Below are positions 6,585 to 13,146 of a stretch of 15,276 bases of DNA, piece after piece. The notes under the pieces are model-generated. The model did not search any database, was not told the origin of the DNA, and worked only from the letters and a program-made list of their open reading frames with translations. The DNA comes from an uncultured Clostridia bacterium. Its GTDB lineage: Bacteria; Bacillota; Clostridia; Oscillospirales; Acutalibacteraceae. Location: positions 1 to 15,276 of the forward strand of contig CANQIG010000022.1 of the NCBI GenBank assembly GCA_947623765.1. Reading direction: 5' to 3'. The stretch's first letter is position 1. Each line of letters starts with the position of its first letter. The position numbers and the translations under genes were made by a program.

Positions 6585-6873
6585 AGAGATCCACTCCTGT
6601 CCGCTTGATTTCTCGATCTACAGGGGAATCCGGGGAGACTTGAGAAACGTCGATGAGATCGACCGGAACACGCACCGCATTGGAGACGCTTTCGAGCAGG
6701 CCGAAGAAAGAAAGGCCGTGCAGACCGCTGTCCACGAGCAGATCAATATCGCTTTTTTCCGTGGCTACACCTTTGGCGTAAGAGCCGAAAAGGGTGGCTT
6801 TTTTTACGCCGTAGGATGCAAAAACAGGAGAGAGCAGTGTTTGAAGCTCGGATATGGAATAGATTTTTTCCAT
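6574..6873 (-). CDS. mntA: MntA-like minimal nucleotidyltransferase antitoxin
   Basis: 99-residue MNT-fold nucleotidyltransferase. The motif G30-S31-x10-D42-x-D44 is exact, with a further acidic residue in PVDLIDV (72-75), so catalysis is expected. In the type VII toxin-antitoxin family it neutralises the HEPN partner by transferring AMP units to the toxin tyrosine. The start at 6873 is supported by AAGGAGG (6888-6882), 8 nt upstream. It is the first gene of a two-gene operon with hepT and lies next to an integrase remnant, consistent with arrival on, or stabilisation of, a mobile element. Confidence 0.9.
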   Translation of the reverse strand: MEKIYSISELQTLLSPVFASYGVKKATLFGSYAKGVATEKSDIDLLVDSGLHGLSFFGLLESVSNAVRVPVDLIDVSQVSPDSPVDREIKRTGVDLYAG

Positions 6874-6901
6874 GCGGATCGCCTCCTTCCCCGATGGTAA
6901 C

Positions 6902-6930
6902 AGTATAACACAGAGAAGGACAATTTACAA
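6902..6930 (-). promoter_or_regulatory. promoter of the mntA-hepT operon
   Basis: On the minus strand -35 TTGTAA (6930-6925), a 17-nt spacer and -10 TATACT (6907-6902) preceded by an extended TG. The predicted start lies about 20 nt before the mntA ATG. Confidence 0.65.
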
Positions 6931-7108
6931 GGCAAAAATGAGGGGGTGTGCCTTTCGAGTATTCTGCCAATAGGGTTCCCCAAAATATACGTTTCTCCAA
7001 ATTTTTCATTGTCTTCATTGTCTAAAATAAAATGGTTAAATTTCGAGTGTGATTTATGATGGACATTGCCTTAGCAAACTCTCATTCGGATGTCCCCCAT
7101 TTTTTGCC
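6931..7108. repeat. imperfect inverted-repeat stretch, MITE-like remnant
   Basis: GGCAAAAATGaGGGGG (6931-6946) is mirrored by CCCCCATTTTTTGCC (7094-7108), about 178 bp end to end. The AT-rich interior has no gene, a perfect 9-bp tandem repeat TCATTGTCT (7006-7023), two copies of TTTCGAGT (6953-6960 and 7041-7048) and GGACAT/ATGTCC (7061-7066, 7090-7095). No clear target-site duplication was found. It could be a small mobile-element remnant or a regulatory spacer. Confidence 0.35.
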
Positions 7109-7119
7109 CGGGAAAAGTC

Positions 7120-7148
7120 GGGACAAAGGGAGTGCTATATGGTATAAT
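7120..7148 (+). promoter_or_regulatory. promoter of the AraC-GT2-ABC operon
   Basis: Consensus -10 TATAAT (7143-7148), 17 nt after a weak -35 GGGACA (7120-7125). The start near 7155 would give a leader of about 215 nt before the ATG at 7371. The leader can form CCGCTT (7210-7215)/AAGCGG (7242-7247) and holds no convincing small gene. The poor -35 fits a promoter needing an activator, as AraC-type regulators provide. Confidence 0.55.
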
Positions 7149-7370
7149 GACCGCAAGGGTGGCGGCTATTATACAATTTTATATTTACCTGCCCAGTTTG
7201 GCGGCAGATCCGCTTTTGTCCGCTATATGCCAGCCTTCGGGAAGCGGGGTGTGTTCCGCAGCGCGTGACAGAGCGAAGGAACGGCCCATGGGCGCGGCAG
7301 CAGGCGCGACTTGAATATACCAAGGGGCTGTGCATTTACCGTGAATAATAAAAGGAACGAAGGGGCGCAT

Positions 7371-8120
7371 ATGGAATTCATTGAACGGCTCAACCGGAGC
7401 GTGGAGTACATGGAACAAAACCTGCGGGGGAAGATCGACCTTGACCGCGCGGCGCGATGCGCGTATCTCTCGAAGGACAGCTTTTTGCGACTGTTCAGCC
7501 AAATGACTGGGATGACTGTGGCGCAGTATGTGAGCCGCAGGCGGCTGACGTTGGCCGTGACCGACCTACGGCAGACGGACGACAAGATTCTGGATATAGC
7601 CCTGCGGTACGGCTATGACAGCGGCGACGCCTTTGCCCGGGCGTTTACGCTCCAGCACGGTGTGTCCCCGAAAACCGCGCGGCGGGAGAACGTGCCCTTA
7701 AAGCTATATCCGCCGCTGTCGTTTTCGCTGGCGGTGCACGGCGCCCGGGAGATGGACTTTCGGCTGGTGGACGTGGAGGACGGGCCGCTGTTTGGATTCC
7801 TGGAAAAGCTGGGCGGACAAGGAAAACCCGATCCGCAAAACCGTTTGGTACGGCGTTTGGAAGGACGGCAAGTACGCGCTGTCCAGAGACAACGGCACTG
7901 TGTGGTATGGCTTTTGGAAAGAGGGACGATACGCTGTCGTTCCGACGGAATCCCACGGCGGAGAGGACGGAGGTCTCTCCTTGACAAAGGGTCGGTACGC
8001 CGTGTTCGGCACGGAACCGGGCGGCACGGCGTGGGAAAAGGTGCCGGAGCTGCGGGAGTCCATCTTGGAAGACTGTCTGCCCGCCTTCGGGTATACGCGG
8101 AAGGAAGGGGCGTTTTTTGA
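7371..8120 (+). CDS. AraC family transcriptional regulator, frameshifted in its effector domain
   Basis: The ATG at 7371 follows AAGGGG by about 5 nt. Residues about 8-105 form a complete AraC double helix-turn-helix, with LDRAARCAYLSKDSFLRLF and ILDIALRYGYDSGDAFARAF as its two halves and the closing HGVSPKTARR. A linker (KLYPPLSFSLAVHG) and the first strand of a GyrI-like effector-binding domain (MDFRLVDVEDGPLFGF) follow. Past about 7795 this frame becomes unlike the family and ends at 8118-8120. The rest of the effector domain continues in the next forward frame (see 7792-9237). Such N-terminal-HTH AraC/GyrI proteins typically sense amphipathic drugs and activate adjacent exporters. As written, this product has an intact DNA-binding domain but a broken sensor. 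Confidence 0.8.
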   Translation: MEFIERLNRSVEYMEQNLRGKIDLDRAARCAYLSKDSFLRLFSQMTGMTVAQYVSRRRLTLAVTDLRQTDDKILDIALRYGYDSGDAFARAFTLQHGVSPKTARRENVPLKLYPPLSFSLAVHGAREMDFRLVDVEDGPLFGFLEKLGGQGKPDPQNRLVRRLEGRQVRAVQRQRHCVVWLLERGTIRCRSDGIPRRRGRRSLLDKGSVRRVRHGTGRHGVGKGAGAAGVHLGRLSARLRVYAEGRGVF

Positions 8121-9237
8121 GATCTACCGTCTCTGGACAGACCGGGAAAGGCGGAACGCGGTGCGCTACTACGAGCTTTGGCTGCCGGTCCGGGAGGAAA
8201 AGGAGACGCTCGAAAAACCGGCGGAGCAGTACCCGCTGATCTCCGTGTTGATCCCGGTGTATCAGGCGGAGGAATATTTGGCGCGGTGCGTGGATTCGGC
8301 GCTCGCGCAGACCTACCCGAACTTTGAAATCGTTATGGTGGACGACGGGTCCACGGACAGCAGCCCGAAAATCGCGAAGCGGTATGCGAACTCTCCGAAT
8401 GTTCGGTACTACCGCGAGGAACACCGAGGGGTGTCTCATGCGCGCAACTGCTTGGTGGAAAGAGCAAAGGGCGAGCTGCTGTTTTTCTTGGACGCCGACG
8501 ATTGCTTGGAGGCGGACGCCCTCGCGGTTTTGGCCGACCTTTTGGAGAAACACGATGCGGACATTGCGCAATGCGCCATTCAATACGCTTGGATCCAGAA
8601 AAGCGACGGAATGGCTTTGGAAGACGCGAGGACGGAAGTGTATGATTCCGAAAATCTGCTGACGCGTTTCTGCTGCTGGGCGCTCCCGCTCATGCGGGTC
8701 AATCCCGTGGCAAAGCTATACCGGAGAGAGGTGTTTCGGAATATCTGCTTCCCGGAGGGGAAAATTCACGAAGACGAGGCCGTGATGCACAGGATCGTCG
8801 GGAACTGCGGGAGGATCGTCTGTACCGGCCGGCGGCTGTATCGGTACAACTTCAATCCGACGAGCATCACGCGAGGCACGTTTACGTACAGGCGGTATGA
8901 CTGCCTGGACGCGATCGCGGACCGCTATCGGTACTGCGCGGAGCGAGGGCTGTTTCTTGCTGCGGATATGTCCGTGCTACAGTATTTGAAGATGGCTTTA
9001 GATATGTATCGGAAAACGTACACAGAGATCAGCCCAACAGACGAGCATTTGGGCTGGCTGCAGGAGGAATGCAGAAAGGCCGCCGAATACTTGATTCAAA
9101 CCGGACGTTTCAGCGACGAACTGGTGCGGCTCTTTACGGCGTGGCGCACGGACCCGCTGTTCGGCGAGATGCCCAGTTTGTATCCCATCGGGAATGCCTG
9201 TTACGAGAGCTGGCTCAAAGGGGAGAACCGTCCATGA
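7792..9237 (+). CDS. GyrI-like effector domain fused to a family 2 glycosyltransferase
   Basis: One continuous frame. About 7795-8190 encodes the rest of the AraC effector-binding domain, including the family-typical RYAVFGTEPGGTAWEKVPEL and YYELWLPV. Without a stop it runs through a short charged linker (EEKETLEKPAEQ) into a GT-A glycosyltransferase from about 8232: SVLIPVYQAEEYL, DDGS (8341-8352) and DADD (8491-8502, DxD-type metal/nucleotide-sugar site). A later IHEDEAVM segment (about 8764) and a helical C-terminal half follow. GT2 enzymes transfer sugar from a nucleotide-sugar; the acceptor is unknown. True start is uncertain: read-through from the AraC frame needs a frameshift; TTG at 7792 is weak; an in-frame GTG at 8161 has GGGAAAGG 9 nt upstream and would yield almost the GT2 alone. 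The stop overlaps the next ATG (ATGA, 9234-9237). Confidence 0.82.
   Translation: MDSWKSWADKENPIRKTVWYGVWKDGKYALSRDNGTVWYGFWKEGRYAVVPTESHGGEDGGLSLTKGRYAVFGTEPGGTAWEKVPELRESILEDCLPAFGYTRKEGAFFEIYRLWTDRERRNAVRYYELWLPVREEKETLEKPAEQYPLISVLIPVYQAEEYLARCVDSALAQTYPNFEIVMVDDGSTDSSPKIAKRYANSPNVRYYREEHRGVSHARNCLVERAKGELLFFLDADDCLEADALAVLADLLEKHDADIAQCAIQYAWIQKSDGMALEDARTEVYDSENLLTRFCCWALPLMRVNPVAKLYRREVFRNICFPEGKIHEDEAVMHRIVGNCGRIVCTGRRLYRYNFNPTSITRGTFTYRRYDCLDAIADRYRYCAERGLFLAADMSVLQYLKMALDMYRKTYTEISPTDEHLGWLQEECRKAAEYLIQTGRFSDELVRLFTAWRTDPLFGEMPSLYPIGNACYESWLKGENRP
7840..7938 (+). repeat. 57-bp imperfect duplication within the effector domain
   Basis: TVWYGVWKDGKYAL (7840-7881) and TVWYGFWKEGRYAV (7897-7938) lie 19 codons apart. 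Nine of 14 residues are identical and the rest are conservative, yet most codons differ at the third base. This points to an old, selected duplication rather than recent slippage. Confidence 0.6.
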
Positions 9238-10952
9238 AAAATCCTCTTTTTCGCTTTTTCGCGGACAACAGGCGGTATCTGCCTGGCATTGCGGTCATTG
9301 TGTTCATCTCCCTCTTGGCCGGGTTGCTGAAGATGATGATCTCCGAGCTGTGGGGAGAATCGGTCGATTTGGGCCTTGCGAGGCAGGTGACGCCCATGCT
9401 GCAGGCGGCGTCCCTCATGGCGGGGCTCATCTTGTTGGACTGTTCCAGAACCGCGCTGCACTATCACATCATCGGCAAAGTCACTGAAGAAATGTTTTTG
9501 GGCGTTCGGATGCGGGCGTTTCGGGAGATCACCTCCGGGGACACCGCCGCGTTGGAGACGCAGTCCCGCACCGGAGACATGGCGACGCGCGTCAACAACG
9601 ACATCGAGGTGCTCAGCACATTTGCGGCGGGGCACATCAGCAACTTTTCCCGGCTGATCTTTCAAGGCGTGTTCGCCGTCGTCGGATGCCTGTTTTTGAG
9701 CTGGCAGCTGTCTGTGGTCGTCTGTATTGTGATCCCGTTTTCCCTGTGGACCGTCCGAAAGATCAGCGTGCCCATTCAGACGCAGAGCAAAAAGTCGATG
9801 GACCGTGTCGGCTCTGCCATGAGCGTTGCGGCCGACGCGATCGGCGGCATCCTGACCGTAAAGGCGTTCGGGATGGAGGACGCCTTGACGGAAAAACTGG
9901 CGGAAGACTGCGAGGCGGCCTATGCGCAGACCGTGAAAACGGAACGGGTCAATAGGAAAATGACGGGCATCAAGTACGTCGCAAATGTCGTGCAGGTCAT
10001 GTCCCTGTTTCTGGCGGGGACGGTTCTGGTGCAGAACGGTAGGATGACGGTCGGCAGCCTGATCGCGTTTGTCACCCTGAGCAATTACATTACGGAGGCG
10101 TTCGGCCAGTCCGACTACATGATCTCGCAGTACCGCCGGGCCGTGGCGACCGCGCAGCGGCTATATGAGGTGTTGGACATTCCCGACGAGAAAGCCGGGA
10201 AGATCACGGAAAGCACTTCGGACATTCCGTGCAAAGCCGAAGGGCTGACGTTCCGCTATACGACGGAAGCGGCGGTTTTGAACGGCATCCGTCTGCGGAT
10301 CGGGAAAGGGAAAAAGATCGCCGTCGTTGGCCCGAGCGGGTGCGGCAAAAGCACGCTCATCAAGCTGCTTTGCAGGTTCTATTTGCCGCAGGAAGGAAAG
10401 CTCTCGCTGTTTGGGGTTAATTCCGCCGACTGGCAGCCGGACGCGCTGCGAAAACACCTTGCGATCGTCACGCAGGACGCTGCGCTCTTTGACGGCAGTA
10501 TCTTTGAAAATGTCGCCTACGGGAGGCCGGGCTGCACGCGGGAGGAATGTATGGAAGCGCTGCGGAGGGTGCGGCTGGACGGTTATGTCGAGCAGTTGGA
10601 GGACGGCATCGACCACGAGATCGGCGAATACGGCTCCCGGCTCTCCGGCGGGCAGAAGCAGCGCCTGTGCATTGCGCGCGCGATGGTGAAGCAGGCGAAA
10701 TTGGTGCTGCTGGACGAGGCGATGTCCGCGCTGGACATCCGGACGGAGCGGGAGGTGCAGCAGGCGCTGGACAAGCTGCTTGAAGGCCGCTCCGCCCTCA
10801 TCGTCGCCCATCGGCTCACGACCGTGCAAAACGCGGATTACATTTACTACATGGACAACGGGAACGTCGCGGAGGAAGGCACGCCGACAGAACTGCTGCA
10901 CCGGAAAGGGCGCTATTATGAAATGTGCAAGCTGCAGGGGCTGGTTTCCTGA
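9234..10952 (+). CDS. ABC exporter half-transporter (TMD-NBD), intact
   Basis: 572-residue type IV (MsbA/LmrA-like) exporter with an N-terminal six-helix membrane domain (about 1-310) fused to an ATPase. The ATPase has Walker A GPSGCGKST (366-374), Q-loop TQDAALF, signature LSGGQKQR (about 470-477), Walker B LVLLDEAMSALD with catalytic Glu (490-501) and H-loop His526, so all ATPase elements are intact. There is no C39 peptidase domain, so it is not a leader-cleaving bacteriocin exporter. The ATG overlaps the glycosyltransferase stop by 4 nt and has AAGGGGAG upstream. Followed after 14 nt by a second half-transporter: the usual heterodimeric multidrug-exporter pair found beside AraC/GyrI regulators. 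The substrate is unknown. Confidence 0.92.
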   Translation: MKNPLFRFFADNRRYLPGIAVIVFISLLAGLLKMMISELWGESVDLGLARQVTPMLQAASLMAGLILLDCSRTALHYHIIGKVTEEMFLGVRMRAFREITSGDTAALETQSRTGDMATRVNNDIEVLSTFAAGHISNFSRLIFQGVFAVVGCLFLSWQLSVVVCIVIPFSLWTVRKISVPIQTQSKKSMDRVGSAMSVAADAIGGILTVKAFGMEDALTEKLAEDCEAAYAQTVKTERVNRKMTGIKYVANVVQVMSLFLAGTVLVQNGRMTVGSLIAFVTLSNYITEAFGQSDYMISQYRRAVATAQRLYEVLDIPDEKAGKITESTSDIPCKAEGLTFRYTTEAAVLNGIRLRIGKGKKIAVVGPSGCGKSTLIKLLCRFYLPQEGKLSLFGVNSADWQPDALRKHLAIVTQDAALFDGSIFENVAYGRPGCTREECMEALRRVRLDGYVEQLEDGIDHEIGEYGSRLSGGQKQRLCIARAMVKQAKLVLLDEAMSALDIRTEREVQQALDKLLEGRSALIVAHRLTTVQNADYIYYMDNGNVAEEGTPTELLHRKGRYYEMCKLQGLVS

Positions 10953-10966
10953 GAGGGGGTACTCGG

Positions 10967-12646
10967 ATGCATCGGTCGATCCGTCATTTGAAGCTCTTTT
11001 GCAGATCGTTTACCTTTCTGGGAGAGGCGCGCGGGAAATATTTGCTGGGCGTCGTGCTGGGTTCGTTTGAACTTGCGCTCCTGTTTGCGACGCCGGTCCT
11101 CAATCAGGCACTGATCGAGGCTGCGATGGGAGCGGGAGAGGGAAATATTCTCCCGGTGCTGATGGTTATGCTCGGAATGTTCCTTTTGTTCGTGCCGCTT
11201 GTCGTTTGCGGAAAATACTTGCAGGCAGCGGCCAGCGCCAAAGGGACGGCCAATCTGCGCGCGGCTCTGTTCCGTCACATCCTGCGGCTGCCCGTGGAGA
11301 CGGTGAACCGCTATAAGATCGGGGATCACATCACGCGCCTGACCGATGACGCCAACCGAACGGCTGGAATCTTCAACGCGTATTCTATTGTCAATCTGGT
11401 TCGGTTCATTGTGGTGTTTGCCGTGACGCTGGTTTTTCTCGCGGTCAACGATTGGCGCATTGCCGTCGCCGGGCTGGCATATAGCGCCGTGAATTTGGGA
11501 CTTTCGCTGTGGCTCAATCCCCTTTCCAAGAGGCTGGAGGCAGACGCCAAAAAGGAACTTGCGCGTTCTTCCTCCTTCCTGATGGAAGCGTTCCGGGCGA
11601 TCCCGGTCGTGCGGGTCTTCACGCTGCAAAAGGAGCTCGGCGCGCGTTACCGCGTGATCTGCGAGATCATCAAGGAGAAGCACCAAAAATACCGCACCAT
11701 GATCGGCATCACTTACGGCGTCGTGGACTTTTTCGCGCAGTCCGCGTAGGCAGTCGGCTTTCTGATCGGCGTGCTGCTCGCGGGCAGCGACGTCGCTCTG
11801 GGAAACGTGGTATTCAATGCGACGCTGGTGGGCCTGATGGCGGACGCCGTATTTCGGCTGTCTACGTTTCTTCTGCTGGCGCAGCCCAATTTCGTCGCGA
11901 TGGAGCGCGTCTTTGAATTGCTGGAACTGCCCGAAGAGGATCTATCCCCCACGAATAGCACGCTCGAGAAAAAGGGTGAAGCCGTGGTGGAATTTCGCGA
12001 CGTGGTGTTCTCCTATGACGGGGAAAAGAACGTTCTGGACGGTGTGAGCTTTGCGCTGCACAGGGGAGAACATCTGGCTCTGACGGGGAGCTCGGGCGGC
12101 GGGAAAAGCACGATCCTGAAGCTGATGGAGGGCTTTTACACCCCTTCGAGCGGAGAAATCTGTTATTTCGGCATCCCCCACACGAAGCTCTCCAAAGGGG
12201 ACATCCGAAGTCTGTTTGCGTATGTCCCGCAGGAATGCACGCTGTTTGACGGCACGATTCGGGAGAACATCGCGTTGGGCAGGCCGGGCGCTACGCAGGA
12301 GGAGATCGAGCGCGCTGCGAAAGCGTCGGGTATTTGTGGGTTTGTTGCATCACTGCCGAAGGGATATGACACGCCTGTGGGCGAACGCGGCACGCAGCTT
12401 TCCGGCGGCCAGCGGCAGCGCATCGCCATTGCCCGAGCGGTTTTGAAAGGCGCTCCGATTTTGCTCTTGGATGAAGCCACTTCTGCGCTGGATTCCGACA
12501 CCGAGCGGGAAGTGCAGAGCTGCCTCGATGAAGTTTCAAAGTCCAAGACGACGGTGACCGTCGCGCACCGCCCCTCTTCGATCCGCCGTGCCGACCGGAA
12601 GATCGAGGTGAATGCAAAACCGAATTTAGGAGCAAATGAGGATTGA
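10967..12646 (+). pseudogene. second ABC exporter half-transporter, interrupted by an in-frame TAG
   Basis: The ATG at 10967 follows AGGGGG by about 7 nt. The frame runs to TAG at 11747-11749 (codon 261) and continues in exactly the same frame to 12646, where homology simply resumes (AQSA*AVGFLIG). The first part carries most of the membrane domain. The second carries the last helices and the ATPase: Walker A GSSGGGKST (about 374-382), Q-loop PQECTLF, signature LSGGQRQR, Walker B ILLLDEATSALD and H-loop VAHR. A CAG-to-TAG change is the simplest cause. The C-terminus after ADR is short and unlike the family (usually about 20 more residues), hinting at a second lesion. A weak GTG at 11771 could restart translation of an ATPase half, without a visible ribosome site. 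Partner of the preceding exporter. Confidence 0.85.
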
Positions 12647-12787
12647 TTAGAAGGGAAGGACGACTCAAGGGTTGAAATTGTTTCTCGGAAAGATCTTTTC
12701 CCTGCGGGGGCTTGGGCAATACATGAAACGGAAGACGAGAAGCGGGGTCGTATCGTGGTCTTGTCTGAAACAGATGATAGGGTAGAG

Positions 12788-12825
12788 AAACGCACCGTGA
12801 AATCAAAGGTTTCACGGTGCGTTTT
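12788..12825 (+). terminator. intrinsic terminator of the AraC-GT2-ABC operon
   Basis: A 15-bp perfect stem, AAACGCACCGTGAAA (12788-12802) with TTTCACGGTGCGTTT (12810-12824), loop of 7 nt and a TTTT tail. It is the strongest hairpin in the window and closes the exporter operon, separating it from the FtsX permeases. The A/T flanks make it able to work in both directions. Confidence 0.88.
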
Positions 12826-12841
12826 GGCGCGGAGGCCTAAA

Positions 12842-13048
12842 ATGAATTGTAAACGAAAATACCGCGGAAGGTGCGGGCGGGACTGCGTGGAAGCGGTTTG
12901 GGGGATCGGCTTTCGGCTCAGCGCCTTGCGGAGCGATCTTTCCGAAATCTTTACGCTTTTCTTTACCGCTTTCTTTCCCTTTTTGCGGTACGATCTCCGA
13001 AGGAGCAAAGCGGTAAAAAAGAATATAGGAACGAAAGCGTATGTTTAG
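12842..13048 (+). CDS. possible small basic membrane peptide, unrecognised
   Basis: A 68-codon frame starts at ATG 12842 with a strong GGAGG (12831-12835) exactly 6 nt upstream. The product is basic, has three Cys in the first 15 residues (MNCKRKYRGRCGRDC), a short aromatic hydrophobic stretch (IFTLFFTAFFPFL) and a Lys/Arg-rich tail. I recognise no family. Against it, the terminator at 12788-12825 immediately precedes the ribosome site, no promoter is evident in between, and an inverted repeat occupies its 3' half. It may be chance, a small membrane or toxic peptide, or a leader peptide. Confidence 0.25.
   Translation: MNCKRKYRGRCGRDCVEAVWGIGFRLSALRSDLSEIFTLFFTAFFPFLRYDLRRSKAVKKNIGTKAYV
12962..13017. 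repeat. 11-bp perfect inverted repeat with competing inner stem
   Basis: TTTACCGCTTT (12962-12972) is the exact reverse complement of AAAGCGGTAAA (13007-13017), 34 nt apart. An inner GCGGTA (12985-12990) can instead pair with TACCGC (12964-12969), and CTCC/GGAG (12995-12998, 13002-13005) adds a small hairpin. The two outer pairings are mutually exclusive. There is no U tract, so it is not a simple terminator. It lies 130 nt before the first permease gene. Confidence 0.5.
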
Positions 13049-13146
13049 AAGAAACGGATGGGCTCCGGAAGATGGAAGGCAGAAATGCAGGCTCTATATG
13101 GCGTGAAACAGAAAGGTTTTGCCGACGGGGAGAGGAGAGGAAAGCG

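Noticed and set aside
7056..7314. Small open frames in the AraC leader region
   Set aside because: No ribosome sites; they overlap the promoter and hairpins, and composition is not protein-like.
7780..7805. Programmed ribosomal frameshift in the AraC gene
   Set aside because: No slippery heptamer, no in-frame stop at the shift point and no evident stimulatory structure; an indel is simpler.
7645..8583. 312-codon minus-strand open frame opposite the AraC/GT2 gene
   Set aside because: The plus strand carries clear AraC, GyrI and GT2 motifs; the antisense product is Arg/Pro/Val-rich with no domain.
11747..11749. Amber codon read as an amino acid (recoding)
   Set aside because: Two other genes in the window end with TAG, so the codon works as a stop here; no downstream recoding element was recognised.
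7371..12646. Glycocin or other RiPP cluster (GT2 plus ABC exporter)
   Set aside because: The exporters lack a C39 peptidase domain, there is no precursor with a double-Gly leader nearby and no thiol-disulfide partner; the AraC/GyrI plus paired half-exporter layout fits multidrug export better.
12163..13008. 281-codon minus-strand open frame opposite the ABC ATPase
   Set aside because: It overlaps intact Walker A, signature and Walker B coding on the plus strand and the terminator at 12788-12825.
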